In this document: in pieces, positions 1-9,066 of the stretch | Position numbering within the stretch: the first letter of the stretch is position 1 | Layout of the letters: each line of letters begins with the position of its first letter | DNA from: Chromatiales bacterium (ex Bugula neritina AB1) | GTDB taxonomy: Bacteria > Pseudomonadota > Gammaproteobacteria > Granulosicoccales > Granulosicoccaceae | Assembly (NCBI GenBank): GCA_001730015.1 | Contig: MDLA01000080.1 | Location: forward strand, 62,001-126,000 | Reading direction: 5' to 3' | Length of the DNA: 64,000 nucleotides | Notes under the pieces: model-generated | Seen by the model: only the letters and a program-made list of their open reading frames with translations | Databases searched by the model: none | What the model was told of the DNA's origin: nothing | Translations under genes and position numbers: made by a program

Positions 1-638
1 AAAGGTTCTATGATCTGCTCGACATGGCTGTCGCAGGATTCGGCGATATGTGGATTCAGCCTGAGTGAGCCTTGAGTGTAGCTGACGGTATACGGGCTTC
101 CACGTCCCCGCGAACGGTCTATTGTCACTGGTATTAAGAGTAACGGGATGCGTTTTTTCTGACCCTGGCGATCTATGGTTACGGCGAACCCTGCGGCAAT
201 GTAGAGCGAATACCGGATAGCCGGGTTATCGGGCGACGTTTCCATTTGCAGCTTTCTGCATTGCTGCGACAGCGTGCGGTCATCGTGCCGGGTCTGCAGG
301 TAGCGAGCGCTGTTGAGCGCTTTGGAGCTGGCATCGCCGCTGCTGTCTGGTGCCTGAGGTAGCAGATGAACCGGGTTTCCTCGGGTTACTAATTCACGAT
401 AGACCTCTACGCAGGAAATTGGGTTTAGCTGTACATCCGCGTTGCTGGAGTTCCAGTTTTTCAGCATGCTGCTCCGCAGAACGCGTGTTTGCTGCTGATC
501 CGTATCAGTGCCGTCGGTGTTGATAGCGGCTTCAACCACGTCGATTGCTTCTTCCTGACGGGGCAGATCACCCGACCATGAGTCTGATGCTTCGTGGGCA
601 GGCGATGGTGCAGTTGGGTATTGCGCTGTAAGTGTCAT
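1..638 (-). CDS. DUF4011-like protein, N-terminal part (partial, runs off left edge)
   Basis: An open frame of about 212 codons starts at an ATG (complement of 636-638) and continues past base 1 without a stop. The first 90 or so residues are polar and low in complexity. After that comes a stretch with the pattern NPAIRYSLYIAAGF, then RIPLLLIPVTIDRSRGRGSP and LRLNPHIAES. This resembles the DUF4011 domain (LYLALGFLxW ... RAPLLLVPVELER ... NPALxEKL) found at the N-terminus of large superfamily I helicase-like proteins, some of them linked to defence. The helicase part would lie outside the window, so function cannot be confirmed. It is transcribed divergently from msrP. The coding frame is well supported; the family assignment is by eye. 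Confidence 0.55.
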   Translation of the reverse strand, partial: MTLTAQYPTAPSPAHEASDSWSGDLPRQEEAIDVVEAAINTDGTDTDQQQTRVLRSSMLKNWNSSNADVQLNPISCVEVYRELVTRGNPVHLLPQAPDSSGDASSKALNSARYLQTRHDDRTLSQQCRKLQMETSPDNPAIRYSLYIAAGFAVTIDRQGQKKRIPLLLIPVTIDRSRGRGSPYTVSYTQGSLRLNPHIAESCDSHVEQIIEP

Positions 639-936
639 AAATTCAAACTGTCGGTTTATGGTGCATGTTTTGTCGTCATGCGATCGAACGCTACAATGAG
701 ATTAGCAGCCCGCTGCAAAACAACAGGCAAACTCGGGTAGCAAAGTGGATTTTTTTCATCACACCGTTGCTGTTAATGTATTGGCGCGCTTGCCTGGCCC
801 GGCTTGTGTTAACAAGAATCGTGCGCAACAGGGCGGCAAATTTCCAGAATGTTATAAAGTTGTTATGTAACTGTTAGATTTTTTCGGGCATATCTGGTCG
901 ATAATAAGGGCGGATATCGATAAGAGCGGAGTCGTC
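639..936. other. Divergent intergenic region, partial DUF4011-like gene / msrP
   Basis: About 300 bases separate the two divergent genes and must hold both promoters. A 70-codon open frame lies here (665-877, +), but its product looks random and it has no clear ribosome binding site. I see no repeat or RNA gene. Confidence 0.5.
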
Positions 937-1917
937 ATGCCAATCACCTTTAAAGCCGGTAATAAAATCAACTCTTCAGAGATAACACCGGAAGAGGTTT
1001 TTAATCGTCGTCGTGAATTTCTTTCCGCCGCAGGCTTTACGATGGGAGCGGCAGCCATCGGGATATCACCCTGGTCTGATGTCGGGGCAGCGGTGCCGGA
1101 ACTTGGCGCGATATCACAGTGGTCCGGCTCGACCACGGAGAAGCAGACGCCCTGGACTCAGGCGACCACGTATAACAACTTTTATGAATTAGGTACGGAT
1201 AAAGGTGACCCTGCCAGAAATGCAGATCGTCTGGTGACAGATCCCTGGTCTGTTGAAATAGAAGGAGAGTGTGGCAAACCCGGTACCTACACCCTTGAGG
1301 ACATACTAAAGCCTCATGCCAATGAAGAGCGCATTTATCGATTGCGTTGTGTTGAAGCCTGGTCGATGGTGATCCCCTGGGCAGGATTTCCTCTGGGTGA
1401 TCTGCTAAAGCGATTCGAGCCCAACAGCAAGGCTAAATACGTTCAGTTTCAGACTATTATTGATAAGGAACGATTACCCGGTCAGCGCTATCCAGTGTTG
1501 CAATGGCCCTATGTCGAGGGCCTGCGTATAGACGAAGCAATGCATCCACTGACCTTAATGGCCGTTGGCATGTATGGCAAAAATTTACCCAACCAGAGTG
1601 GTGCTCCATTGCGACTGGTTGTGCCATGGAAGTACGGGTTTAAGAGTATTAAATCGATTGTTCGAATTAGCTTTGTTGAGAAACAACCTGATACCAGCTG
1701 GAATCTATCAGCCCCCAGGGAATACGGATTTTATTCCAATGTGAATCCTGACGTAAGTCATCCGCGCTGGAGTCAGGCAAAAGAACGTCGGCTCGACGGT
1801 GACACCAAAGGATTGGCCGCGCTATTCAGCAAAAAACGTGATACAGAGATGTTCAACGGATACGCCGAAGAGGTAGCCGGTTTGTATACAGGTATGGATT
1901 TGAAGACTAATTTCTAA
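937..1917 (+). CDS. msrP: Protein-methionine-sulfoxide reductase catalytic subunit MsrP (YedY)
   Basis: Periplasmic molybdopterin enzyme that reduces oxidised methionines in envelope proteins, drawing electrons from the quinone pool through MsrQ. The 326-residue product has a twin-arginine signal with RRREFL at 24-29 and a following hydrophobic stretch, as expected for Tat export of a Mo-cofactor protein. The conserved RLRCVEAW segment places the Mo-ligating cysteine at residue 138, followed by WxxxIPWxGxPL typical of YedY. Length matches the family. It sits upstream of msrQ in the same direction, but with an unusually long gap of 235 bases containing a small inverted repeat (1946-1962). Start chosen at the ATG that gives the complete Tat signal. 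Confidence 0.95.
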   Translation: MPITFKAGNKINSSEITPEEVFNRRREFLSAAGFTMGAAAIGISPWSDVGAAVPELGAISQWSGSTTEKQTPWTQATTYNNFYELGTDKGDPARNADRLVTDPWSVEIEGECGKPGTYTLEDILKPHANEERIYRLRCVEAWSMVIPWAGFPLGDLLKRFEPNSKAKYVQFQTIIDKERLPGQRYPVLQWPYVEGLRIDEAMHPLTLMAVGMYGKNLPNQSGAPLRLVVPWKYGFKSIKSIVRISFVEKQPDTSWNLSAPREYGFYSNVNPDVSHPRWSQAKERRLDGDTKGLAALFSKKRDTEMFNGYAEEVAGLYTGMDLKTNF

Positions 1918-2152
1918 TCTGGTATGAGGATTGTAGCGAGGAGGTAACTTACTGAGTAAGTTCTTTCAGATCGATGGTGGCCGGCAGAGTCATATTATTT
2001 AACAAAACTGATCGTAACTGCTTGCCAGAATTCCTTATCTACAGTAGCTCGCTCTATTTGCTGAAACAATTTCCCGGATGCGGGTTTTATAGTTAACCGG
2101 CTGTGGACGATACCGGAGTCCGGGTGGACGCTAACTCGCACAATCAAACAAC

Positions 2153-2776
2153 ATGACTGCAACAGCTACCGATACAAACAGGGTTCAGCGTAAGTTTCGC
2201 TGGATAAAATTGTTTAAACCTGCGGTGTTTATTGTCTGCCTGTTGCCTGTGGTCGCTGCGGTGGCTGGGGTCGCAAATAATTCGGTCGGCCCCAATCCGG
2301 TGGAGGCATTGCTGCATAGTAGTGGCGAGTGGGGATTGCGTTTTCTATTGCTGACCCTGTCTGTTACTCCACTGCAGATGATTTTCAAGTGGGGGACAAT
2401 TGCAAAGTTCCGGCGTATGTTTGGCCTCTATGCGTTTTTCTATGCTCTGTTGCACCTGACCATCTGGATTGTACTTGATCAGGGTGCCGATTATGCGGCA
2501 GCATTTTCTGAAATTGTCGAGAAAAAATATATTACCGTCGGTATTTTTGTTGTACTGGGTATGCTGCCTCTGGCGGTGACCTCGAACCGCTGGGCCATTC
2601 GCAGGCTGGGTGTCCGGTGGAAGTCGCTGCACCGCCTGATCTACCCGTTATCGGTGCTGGCAATATTGCATTTTCTGTGGCAGGTGCGGGCGAATGATGT
2701 AATGGAACCGGCAGCCTATCTGGTATTTTTAACCGTGCTGCTTATCTGGCGATTTGCACGAGTGGCAGGGAAATAA
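2153..2776 (+). CDS. msrQ: Haem-binding membrane subunit MsrQ (YedZ)
   Basis: Inner-membrane b-type cytochrome that passes electrons to MsrP. The 207-residue product has about six hydrophobic segments. It shows family hallmarks: the early GPNPVE motif, SVTPLQ, FRRMFGLYAFFYALLHLTIW with its histidine, and WKSLHRLIYPL followed by HFLW. These histidines are the likely haem ligands of the ferric-reductase-like fold. It lies downstream of msrP on the same strand and is followed by a strong hairpin at 2803-2832. The ATG at 2153 is the only start giving a standard-length product; no strong Shine-Dalgarno sequence is visible. Confidence 0.93.
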   Translation: MTATATDTNRVQRKFRWIKLFKPAVFIVCLLPVVAAVAGVANNSVGPNPVEALLHSSGEWGLRFLLLTLSVTPLQMIFKWGTIAKFRRMFGLYAFFYALLHLTIWIVLDQGADYAAAFSEIVEKKYITVGIFVVLGMLPLAVTSNRWAIRRLGVRWKSLHRLIYPLSVLAILHFLWQVRANDVMEPAAYLVFLTVLLIWRFARVAGK

Positions 2777-2802
2777 AAGCTCAAAAATTAAATAAACCCG
2801 CG

Positions 2803-2835
2803 GGGATCAGATTGCAACTGCAATCTGATCCCTTT
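2803..2835. terminator. Perfect 14-bp hairpin between msrQ and mdh
   Basis: Bases 2803-2816 (GGGATCAGATTGCA) pair perfectly with 2819-2832, leaving a very short loop, and are followed by TTT. It lies between two convergent genes 26 bases past the msrQ stop and 21 past the mdh stop, so a shared bidirectional terminator is the simplest reading. The U-tract is short on the plus strand. Confidence 0.65.
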
Positions 2836-2853
2836 CACGGCGCTGAATGATCT

Positions 2854-3831
2854 TCAGGTCATGTCTTTTACCGCTTCGGCTTCTTCCTGCAGTTCTTTTT
2901 CGCTATCTTTCATTTTACCGGCGATGAAGTCGTTTATTTCCAGCCCCTGTACGATTTCATAATCACCGTTTTTGCATACCACCGGATAGCTGTAGATCAG
3001 GCCTTCCTGTATACCGTAGCTACCGTCAGAGGGAACGGACATGCTGGTCCAGTCGCCATCGGGGGTGCCGTTTACCCACGTTGCCATGTGATCGACGACA
3101 GCGCTTCCAGCTGATGCTGCACTGGAGGAGCCTCGGGCAGCGATCACAGCACCGCCACGTTTTGCGACAGTCGGGATAAATTCCTGTTGCGCCCAGGTTT
3201 CCTCCACCATGTCTGCAGCGTCTTTACCGGCGACTGTGCAGTAGCTGATATCGGGTACCTGTGTTGTTGAGTGGTTGCCCCAGATCAGCATTTTGTTGAT
3301 GTCGGTTACTTTGCAGTCGACCTTTGCAGCCAGCTGGCTGATGGCGCGATTGTGATCGAGTCTGGTCAGCGCCGTGACGTTGCGGGGATTGATATTCGGT
3401 GCGTTGGCTTTGAGAATATACGCATTGGTATTGGCCGGATTGCCGACAACACATATTTTTGCATCAGGATTTGCCACATCGTTCAGCACTTTACCTAATG
3501 AGCTGAAAATGTTTCCGTTGTCTTTCAGCAGATCGCTGCGCTCCATACCGGGGCCACGAGGCTTGGCACCGACAAACAGAGCAGCATCAATATTGGTGAA
3601 AGCAGTTTTCGGATCACTGGTGCAGATGGTTTCAGCAAGCAGCGGAAAGGCACAGTCATCGAGTTCCATCTTGACTGCTTCGAGCACACCCATTGCCTGG
3701 GGAATTTCCAGTAATTGCAGAACAACAGGTTGGTTCGGGCCGTACATTCCACCCGAGGCAATGCGAAACAGCATGGAATAACAAATCTGGCCTGCGGCGC
3801 CCGTGATTGCGATGCGTACGGGGTCAGTCAT
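2854..3831 (-). CDS. mdh: Malate dehydrogenase
   Basis: NAD-dependent oxidation of malate to oxaloacetate in the TCA cycle, cytosolic. The 325-residue protein starts with the Rossmann motif [13 protein letters not shown]. It carries the substrate-binding LTRLDHNRA segment and the catalytic histidine in [11 protein letters not shown]. Sequence features ([32 protein letters not shown]) place it in the cytosolic-type MDH group of many beta- and gammaproteobacteria rather than the E. coli type. A GGAG ribosome binding site lies about 8 bases before the ATG. It is monocistronic, convergent with msrPQ and divergent from nrdR. Confidence 0.96.
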   Translation of the reverse strand: MTDPVRIAITGAAGQICYSMLFRIASGGMYGPNQPVVLQLLEIPQAMGVLEAVKMELDDCAFPLLAETICTSDPKTAFTNIDAALFVGAKPRGPGMERSDLLKDNGNIFSSLGKVLNDVANPDAKICVVGNPANTNAYILKANAPNINPRNVTALTRLDHNRAISQLAAKVDCKVTDINKMLIWGNHSTTQVPDISYCTVAGKDAADMVEETWAQQEFIPTVAKRGGAVIAARGSSSAASAGSAVVDHMATWVNGTPDGDWTSMSVPSDGSYGIQEGLIYSYPVVCKNGDYEIVQGLEINDFIAGKMKDSEKELQEEAEAVKDMT

Positions 3832-3962
3832 AGGGTGTCTCCTGCAGAGAATAGTGAAAGTTAGGTGGCAGCCTTTACGGCGGCGGTTACAGAATGCGGA
3901 ACGCGGTTACGGTAGGTTGGGTCAGGTAACTGGAGAATACACAATTCAATATAATAGCCGGT

Positions 3963-3991
3963 TTGACAGCAATCGTGGCAAGCAATTTACT
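3963..3991 (+). promoter_or_regulatory. Candidate sigma-70 promoter for nrdR-ribD
   Basis: TTGACA at 3963-3968, a 17-base spacer, then TTTACT at 3986-3991, about 60 bases before the nrdR start. The -35 box is perfect and the spacing is ideal; the -10 box is weak. A TTACGTAA palindrome follows directly. I see no convincing NrdR box. Confidence 0.45.
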
Positions 3992-4049
3992 TACGTAACA
4001 CAAGCAGTTTGGTACACTTGTCCGATTGGACTATTGCAGGTTGAAGCCT

Positions 4050-4583
4050 ATGCGCTGCCCTTTTTGCGGAGCGATGGATACAAAGGTAATTGATTCCCGA
4101 CTCAGCGGCGATAACGATCAGATTCGGCGGCGTCGGGAATGCCTTGAATGTCAGGAGCGATTCACCACCTATGAAACGGCGGAGTTGAATTTGCCAAGGG
4201 TGGTCAAATCCAATGGCAGCCGCGAACCGTTTTCAGAGAAAAAACTATTGGCCGGGCTACAGAAGTCACTTGAGAAACGCCCGGTTGCAATGGACGATGT
4301 GCATCTGGCAATGAGCCACCTGAAGCATCAGGCTCTGGTTACCGGCGAGCGTGAAATAGCGTCAGGCAAGATCGGCGAATGGGTGATGGAGGAATTGCTC
4401 AAGCTGGATCACGTTGCCTACATCCGGTTCGCCTCGGTGTATCTGAGCTTTGAAGATATCGCATCGTTCCGGGAAGTCATCGAGCGGCTGGAAAAAGAAC
4501 TTTCACCTGAAGAAGCGAAAAGCCAGCTCGACTTACTGACCGTCGAGAAAAAACGAATTAACAACCCGCGACGCAAGAGTTAG
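4050..4583 (+). CDS. nrdR: Transcriptional repressor NrdR
   Basis: ATP/dATP-sensing repressor of ribonucleotide reductase genes. The N-terminal zinc ribbon reads [17 protein letters not shown] followed by [12 protein letters not shown], giving Cys 3, 6, 31 and 34. An ATP-cone domain follows, with the [19 protein letters not shown] segment. The frame is open further upstream from a TTG at 4026, but family members begin with M[RH]CPFC, so the ATG at 4050 is chosen, giving 177 residues. The stop overlaps the GTG of ribD by one base (TAGTG), so the two are translationally coupled. The nrdR-ribD order is common in gammaproteobacteria. Confidence 0.95.
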   Translation: MRCPFCGAMDTKVIDSRLSGDNDQIRRRRECLECQERFTTYETAELNLPRVVKSNGSREPFSEKKLLAGLQKSLEKRPVAMDDVHLAMSHLKHQALVTGEREIASGKIGEWVMEELLKLDHVAYIRFASVYLSFEDIASFREVIERLEKELSPEEAKSQLDLLTVEKKRINNPRRKS

Positions 4584-5710
4584 TGCCTAGATTGACCGAT
4601 CAGCAGTACATGGCGCTGGCCATCGACCTTGCGGGCAATGGTTTGTATACAACCGAACCAAACCCGCGAGTTGGTTGTGTGCTGGTGAAAGATGAGCAGA
4701 TTATCGGTAAAGGGTGGCACCAGTTTGCCGGGCGTCCGCATGCAGAAATTGAAGCGCTGAATCACTGTGATGCCGAAGTAAGGGGCGCTACAGCCTACGT
4801 CACGCTGGAGCCGTGCTCGTTTCACGGTCGTACTCCGCCGTGTTGCGATGCCCTGATTGAGGCCGGACTGGCCCGCGTTGTTGTTGCAGTCGCTGACCCC
4901 AATCCGCTGGTAGCAGGAACCGGAATAGCGCGCCTTCGCGATGCAGGAATCGAAGTCGATGTCGGTTTGATGGCCGACGAGAGTATTGCTCTGAATTGCG
5001 GGTTTTTCGCTCGAATGATCCGTGGGCGGCCTTACGTTCGATTAAAAATGGCGGCGAGTCTCGATGGCCGCACAGCGCTGTCTACTGGTAACAGCAGTTG
5101 GATAACATCTGAGGAAGCGCGACAGGACGTGCAGCACTGGCGCGCCAGAGCCGGCTGCATTCTAACCGGGGTTGGTACCGTGCTGGCGGATGATCCGCGT
5201 ATGACGGTTCGATTGTCGCCACAGCAACTGGCGAACCCCGGGTTCGGTAATTTGTCTGGTCTGATTATGCAGAAACCTCAGCCGGTACTTGCCGTGGTTG
5301 ACTCTGATTTGCGCACTCCTCGAAACGCAAAAATATTTGATCGTGAAGGCAGTGTGTTAATTTACTCTAATAAAAACAAAATGTTAAATGATAAGAGCGA
5401 GGTTGTTTACCATCTCAGTTCAAGTGAATCGGGCATGATTTCTCTCGACGGAGTGTTGCGCGATCTGGCCAGCAGAGAGGTTAATGAGGTTCATGTAGAA
5501 GGTGGCGCTGAGTTAGCTGCAAGTCTGCTGCGGGAAGATCTGATTGATGAGTTAATTGTCTATATCGCGCCGAATCTTCTCGGTGCGGATGCTCGCGCCT
5601 TGTTTGCCTTCAGCGGTATTGAAAATATGGCTGATCGCCCCGGTTTTCAGTTTAGCGACGTCACGCGGATCGGGCCGGATCTGCGTTTGACGCTCACACC
5701 CGCCCGTTGA
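4583..5710 (+). CDS. ribD: Bifunctional riboflavin biosynthesis deaminase/reductase RibD
   Basis: Catalyses deamination of the pyrimidine ring and then reduction of the ribosyl side chain in riboflavin synthesis. The N-terminal cytidine-deaminase-like domain shows HAE at 53-55 and PCSFHGRTPPCC at 77-88, supplying the zinc ligands and catalytic Glu. The C-terminal reductase domain (about 150-370) shows RPYVRLKMAASLDGRTAL and the VHVEGGAELAASLL segment. Length, 375 residues, is normal. Translation begins at a GTG overlapping the nrdR stop. No FMN riboswitch is visible upstream, and ribE/ribBA are not in this window. Confidence 0.95.
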   Translation: MPRLTDQQYMALAIDLAGNGLYTTEPNPRVGCVLVKDEQIIGKGWHQFAGRPHAEIEALNHCDAEVRGATAYVTLEPCSFHGRTPPCCDALIEAGLARVVVAVADPNPLVAGTGIARLRDAGIEVDVGLMADESIALNCGFFARMIRGRPYVRLKMAASLDGRTALSTGNSSWITSEEARQDVQHWRARAGCILTGVGTVLADDPRMTVRLSPQQLANPGFGNLSGLIMQKPQPVLAVVDSDLRTPRNAKIFDREGSVLIYSNKNKMLNDKSEVVYHLSSSESGMISLDGVLRDLASREVNEVHVEGGAELAASLLREDLIDELIVYIAPNLLGADARALFAFSGIENMADRPGFQFSDVTRIGPDLRLTLTPAR

Positions 5711-5752
5711 AAGCGGTATCCTTAACTCACTTTCCGATAAATTTTTTCTGTC

Positions 5753-5779
5753 CGTCGCATCGTGCAAGTGCGAGCGACG
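5753..5779 (+). other. Hairpin ahead of the proteasome-like gene
   Basis: CGTCGC at 5753-5758 pairs with GCGACG at 5774-5779, and an inner TCG/CGA pairing extends the stem across one bulged A. There is no following T-run, so it is a weak terminator for ribD at best. It may instead be a 5' leader structure for the gene starting at 5803. Confidence 0.35.
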
Positions 5780-5802
5780 CAATACAATAATTGAGTGCTT
5801 TC

Positions 5803-6375
5803 ATGTCCACTGTTGTTGTTGTTCGCAAAAACGGGGTTGCCTGCATCGCTGCCGATTCGTTAACGAGTTACGGCGACCTGAAGCTGTCTGCCGATTTTGA
5901 TCCGCACAGTGAAAAAATACAGACATTCGATGACAACCATCTGGCGATTGTCGGCAGTGCTGCGCACACCCTGGTTATAGAAGAATTGCTCAATCAGGAA
6001 GATTTTTTCCCCGATTTTTCCAGTCGCGCAGCAATCTTCAAAACATTTACCAATGTGCACTCGGAGCTGAAGGAGCACTTTTTCCTGAACACCAAAGACG
6101 AAGATGACGACCCCTATGAGTCCAGCCATATTGATGCACTGGCTGCGAACAAGCACGGTATCTTCGGAATTTATGCCATGCGAGAGGTGTATGAATACTC
6201 GCGATTCTGGGCCACTGGCTCAGGAAGCCCGTATGCGCTCGGGGCTATGCAAGCTGTCTATGATCGCTATGACTCGGTTGAAACCATTGCCCAGGCCGGT
6301 GTACTTGCGGGCGCGACGTTCGACAATGCCTCCTCTATGCCGATGACCAGCCGTGTGATCCAGCTGCAGGAATAG
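5803..6375 (+). CDS. Proteasome/HslV-like Ntn hydrolase
   Basis: The protein begins MSTVVVVRKNGVACIAADS, which aligns without gaps to the start of HslV (MTTIVSVRRNGxVVIAGDG). On that alignment Asp17 of the mature chain is kept, and the Lys of SEKIQTF falls where the catalytic Lys33 lies. The residue exposed after removal of Met would be Ser rather than Thr. At 190 residues it is close to HslV length, but the rest is divergent and no hslU-like ATPase lies beside it. The frame extends to a TTG at 5791, but an Ntn hydrolase must expose its nucleophile, so the ATG at 5803 is chosen. It probably belongs to an uncharacterised family of HslV/Anbu relatives; its substrate is unknown. Confidence 0.7.
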   Translation: MSTVVVVRKNGVACIAADSLTSYGDLKLSADFDPHSEKIQTFDDNHLAIVGSAAHTLVIEELLNQEDFFPDFSSRAAIFKTFTNVHSELKEHFFLNTKDEDDDPYESSHIDALAANKHGIFGIYAMREVYEYSRFWATGSGSPYALGAMQAVYDRYDSVETIAQAGVLAGATFDNASSMPMTSRVIQLQE

Positions 6376-6383
6376 CGTCAATA

Positions 6384-6435
6384 AGCACTGATTAAAAGCT
6401 GGCGAGCGCTGACCAGCGGCAAATCAGTGAGTGCT
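6384..6435 (+). repeat. Nested inverted repeat between proteasome-like gene and ndk
   Basis: AGCACTGATT at 6384-6393 pairs with AATCAGTGAGTGCT at 6422-6435 (a two-base bulge), enclosing GCTGG...CCAGC. This gives a 50-base imperfect stem-loop just after the upstream stop. There is no T-tract, so it could be a transcript-end stabiliser, a Rho-dependent end or a small structured RNA. Confidence 0.4.
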
Positions 6436-6585
6436 GAAACTATTCGCCAATGGGGGCGAAGCGAGGTTTTTTGCATTCGCTCGAAGCAAATACAACATCT
6501 TTATGCGAATTAAGGTAGACTTCGGCGCCTTTTATCACTATCCCATTTTATTTCATTCAATTTAACAGGCAACTGGAGTAACACC

Positions 6586-7017
6586 ATGGCCACAGAACGC
6601 ACTATTTCAATTATCAAACCTGACGCTGTCGCTAAGAATGTAATCGGTCAGATATACGATCGGTTTGAAAAAGCCGGTTTGCAGATTGTTGCCTCGAAAA
6701 TGATTCACCTGAGCAAAGAGCAGGCTGAAGGCTTTTACGAAGTACATAAAGAGCGCCCGTTCTATAACGACCTGGTCGCTTTCATGACCTCCGGCCCGGT
6801 GATGGTTCAAGTGCTGGAAGGCGAAAATGCCATTGCAAAAAATCGGGAAGTCATGGGCGCGACTAACCCGGCCGAGGCGGATGCCGGAACCATTCGCGCG
6901 GACTTCGCGAGCAGCATTGATGAGAATGCCGTACATGGTTCTGATGCACCCGAGACAGCGGCTCATGAAATCAAATTCTTTTTTGGTGATGATGGCGTCT
7001 GCCCACGCACGCGCTAG
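6586..7017 (+). CDS. ndk: Nucleoside diphosphate kinase
   Basis: Transfers the gamma-phosphate of ATP to nucleoside diphosphates, balancing NTP and dNTP pools. The 143-residue product starts [15 protein letters not shown], the family signature. It has the phospho-acceptor histidine at 117 within [16 protein letters not shown] and the KERPFY segment that binds the nucleotide. A CTGGAG ribosome binding site sits 9 bases before the ATG. It is followed after 37 bases by rlmN, an order common in gammaproteobacteria. Confidence 0.97.
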   Translation: MATERTISIIKPDAVAKNVIGQIYDRFEKAGLQIVASKMIHLSKEQAEGFYEVHKERPFYNDLVAFMTSGPVMVQVLEGENAIAKNREVMGATNPAEADAGTIRADFASSIDENAVHGSDAPETAAHEIKFFFGDDGVCPRTR

Positions 7018-7054
7018 TGTGACGATAACGCCCTGAAACTCGTCGAGCGTAGCA

Positions 7055-8173
7055 ATGGCCTCACTGCAGTCAGATAAAATTAATTTGCTGGATTTTGACC
7101 GCCAGGGTCTGCGTGACTACTTTCGCTCGCTCGATGAGAAACCTTTTCGCGCAGATCAGATTATCAAATGGTTGTATCAGCACGGCGTGGCTGACTTTGA
7201 CGAAATGACCAATATCGCGGTCAAACTTCGTGAAAAACTAAAGCAGACCTGTGAAATTTATCTGCCGGAAGTGGAACACGGGAATTTGTCGGCCGATGGT
7301 ACCAGCAAGTGGATATTCCGCTTGCGCGGTGCGAACAGTATAGAAACGGTTTTCATTCCGGAGAAAAACCGGGGAACGCTTTGTGTGTCATCGCAAGTGG
7401 GGTGTGCGCTTGATTGTTCGTTCTGCTCGACTGCAAGGCAAGGGTTTAATCGCAATCTTTCGGCTGGCGAGATCATCGGGCAGGTCTGGCTGGCCAGTCA
7501 TTTACTGAAACAGAATCCGGCGACAGCACATCATCGAATTACCAATGTAGTCATGATGGGAATGGGCGAGCCATTGCTGAATTTTAATAATCTGGTCAAA
7601 GCCTTGAATCTGATGCTGGATGACATGGCTTATGGCTTGAGTAAACGGCGGGTTACCGTTAGTACCAGTGGTGTGTTACCGGCAATGGATAAACTGAAAG
7701 AAACCGTCGATGTCTCGTTGGCGGTGTCTTTGCATGCTCCCAACGATGCGCTGCGCTCGGAGCTCGTTCCGCTGAATGAGAAATATCCGATATCCGAACT
7801 GATGGACGCCTGTTGGCGTTGGGTCGGGGCCGGGGATCGTAAACGTCACATCATGTTTGAATATGTCATGTTGGATGGTGTTAATGACAAACCCGAGCAT
7901 GCACGCCAAATGGTAGATTTGCTTAAGGATTTACCTTGTAAGGTTAATTTGATTCCGTTTAATCCATTTCCAAAAGCGGGATATCTGCGTTCCTCTGATG
8001 AGTCGATTGAGAGATTTTGGCGAATTCTGACAAAAAACAGAATTTTGGCTACTCGTCGACAAACCAGAGGGGATGATATCGACGCGGCGTGCGGGCAATT
8101 GGCAGGACAAGTGAATGACAGAAGCAAACGTGTGTTGAAGTTTATGAAACCTCGCTTCGGAGAGACTCTGTGA
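7055..8173 (+). CDS. rlmN: Dual-specificity 23S rRNA/tRNA adenine-C2 methyltransferase RlmN
   Basis: Radical-SAM enzyme methylating A2503 of 23S rRNA and A37 of some tRNAs. The radical-SAM cluster cysteines are 117, 121 and 124 in CALDCSFC, followed by [11 protein letters not shown]. The [10 protein letters not shown] segment and a late cysteine in [12 protein letters not shown] (the C-terminal catalytic Cys) are present. Length, 372 residues, is normal. The last codon and stop overlap the GTG of the downstream lipoprotein gene by four bases, coupling the two. Confidence 0.97.
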   Translation: MASLQSDKINLLDFDRQGLRDYFRSLDEKPFRADQIIKWLYQHGVADFDEMTNIAVKLREKLKQTCEIYLPEVEHGNLSADGTSKWIFRLRGANSIETVFIPEKNRGTLCVSSQVGCALDCSFCSTARQGFNRNLSAGEIIGQVWLASHLLKQNPATAHHRITNVVMMGMGEPLLNFNNLVKALNLMLDDMAYGLSKRRVTVSTSGVLPAMDKLKETVDVSLAVSLHAPNDALRSELVPLNEKYPISELMDACWRWVGAGDRKRHIMFEYVMLDGVNDKPEHARQMVDLLKDLPCKVNLIPFNPFPKAGYLRSSDESIERFWRILTKNRILATRRQTRGDDIDAACGQLAGQVNDRSKRVLKFMKPRFGETL

Positions 8174-8922
8174 AAAAAACTGTCTTGCTTGCATTAACGG
8201 CCCTGTGTACGGTCGCCAGTGGTTGTGCCATGAATCCGATATATGGTCGTCTGACGGACGATCAGAAAGCTGCCAGTTACAATGCGGAGCTGGGGACCAA
8301 TTATCTGGCTACCGGTGATCTGGAGCATGCGCAATTGAAGTTGCATCGGGCGTTATCGCAGGATCCCGACAACGCACTGGCGAATAATACATTCGGCAAG
8401 TTGCTGGCTGAACTGGATAAACCGGCTGCAGCAGAACGGTCATTTCTAAAATCAATCAAACTTGATGTGAATCGAGCGGAATACCGCAATAACTACGGAA
8501 TATTTCTGTGTGATCACGAGCGTTCTGACGAAGCTATTGAGCAATTCCTGAAGGCATCGGAGAATAAATTCTACAAAACACCGGAGTTCGCTCTCGACAA
8601 TGCCGGAGTCTGTGCCATGGACTCAAATAAATTGGAAGAAGCGAACCTGCATCTGCGTGCTGCAATCAGGCAAAACCCTGTTTTTGCTCCCGCTTTGCTG
8701 CACATGGCAGAATTGAAACTAAAAACGGGTGACGCATTGCTCGCTGATGCTTATTATTCACGGTTCCTGACACTTGCCCGGCAAACGCCACAGAGTTTGT
8801 ATGTTGGTATAAACATCAGGCGTAAGCTAGGAGATCATAGCGCGGTCGATCAATTTGCTGAACAACTGGTATCTGCTTATCCGCGATCCAGTCAAGCCAG
8901 AACTTATCTCGCCTCACAGTGA
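8170..8922 (+). CDS. pilF: PilF/PilW-like TPR lipoprotein (type IV pilus biogenesis)
   Basis: The 250-residue product has a lipoprotein signal with the lipobox VASGC (Cys19), followed by tandem TPR-like helices ([59 protein letters not shown]). In Pseudomonas and relatives this position (after rlmN) is held by PilF, the outer-membrane pilotin for secretin PilQ. The gene starts with GTG overlapping the rlmN stop. In many relatives rodZ and ispG follow; here hisS comes next. The family call rests on position plus TPR-lipoprotein architecture. Confidence 0.8.
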   Translation: MKKTVLLALTALCTVASGCAMNPIYGRLTDDQKAASYNAELGTNYLATGDLEHAQLKLHRALSQDPDNALANNTFGKLLAELDKPAAAERSFLKSIKLDVNRAEYRNNYGIFLCDHERSDEAIEQFLKASENKFYKTPEFALDNAGVCAMDSNKLEEANLHLRAAIRQNPVFAPALLHMAELKLKTGDALLADAYYSRFLTLARQTPQSLYVGINIRRKLGDHSAVDQFAEQLVSAYPRSSQARTYLASQ

Positions 8923-9066
8923 GATAAACCCGCGGAGTGCCGCATCCGCAATGATAGAAAATTTTGCCTGATGGCTCCCCGATTGCCTGATATGCAGCCG
9001 GGGCGTTTGTGACAAGAACAAATAATAGCCCTGCAGGGCAACACAAACAGCGGCGTTAAACCTTTT

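Noticed and set aside
665-877. 70-codon open frame upstream of msrP
   Set aside because: Arg/Cys-rich, random-looking product, no ribosome binding site, lies in the divergent promoter region.
1946-1962. AACTTAC-TGA-GTAAGTT hairpin after msrP as a terminator
   Set aside because: Short A+T-rich stem and no T-run; would separate msrP from msrQ, so at most a processing site. Left out as a feature.
5711-5802. FMN riboswitch or other riboflavin control near ribD
   Set aside because: No conserved RFN-type sequence is visible before or after ribD; only a simple hairpin.
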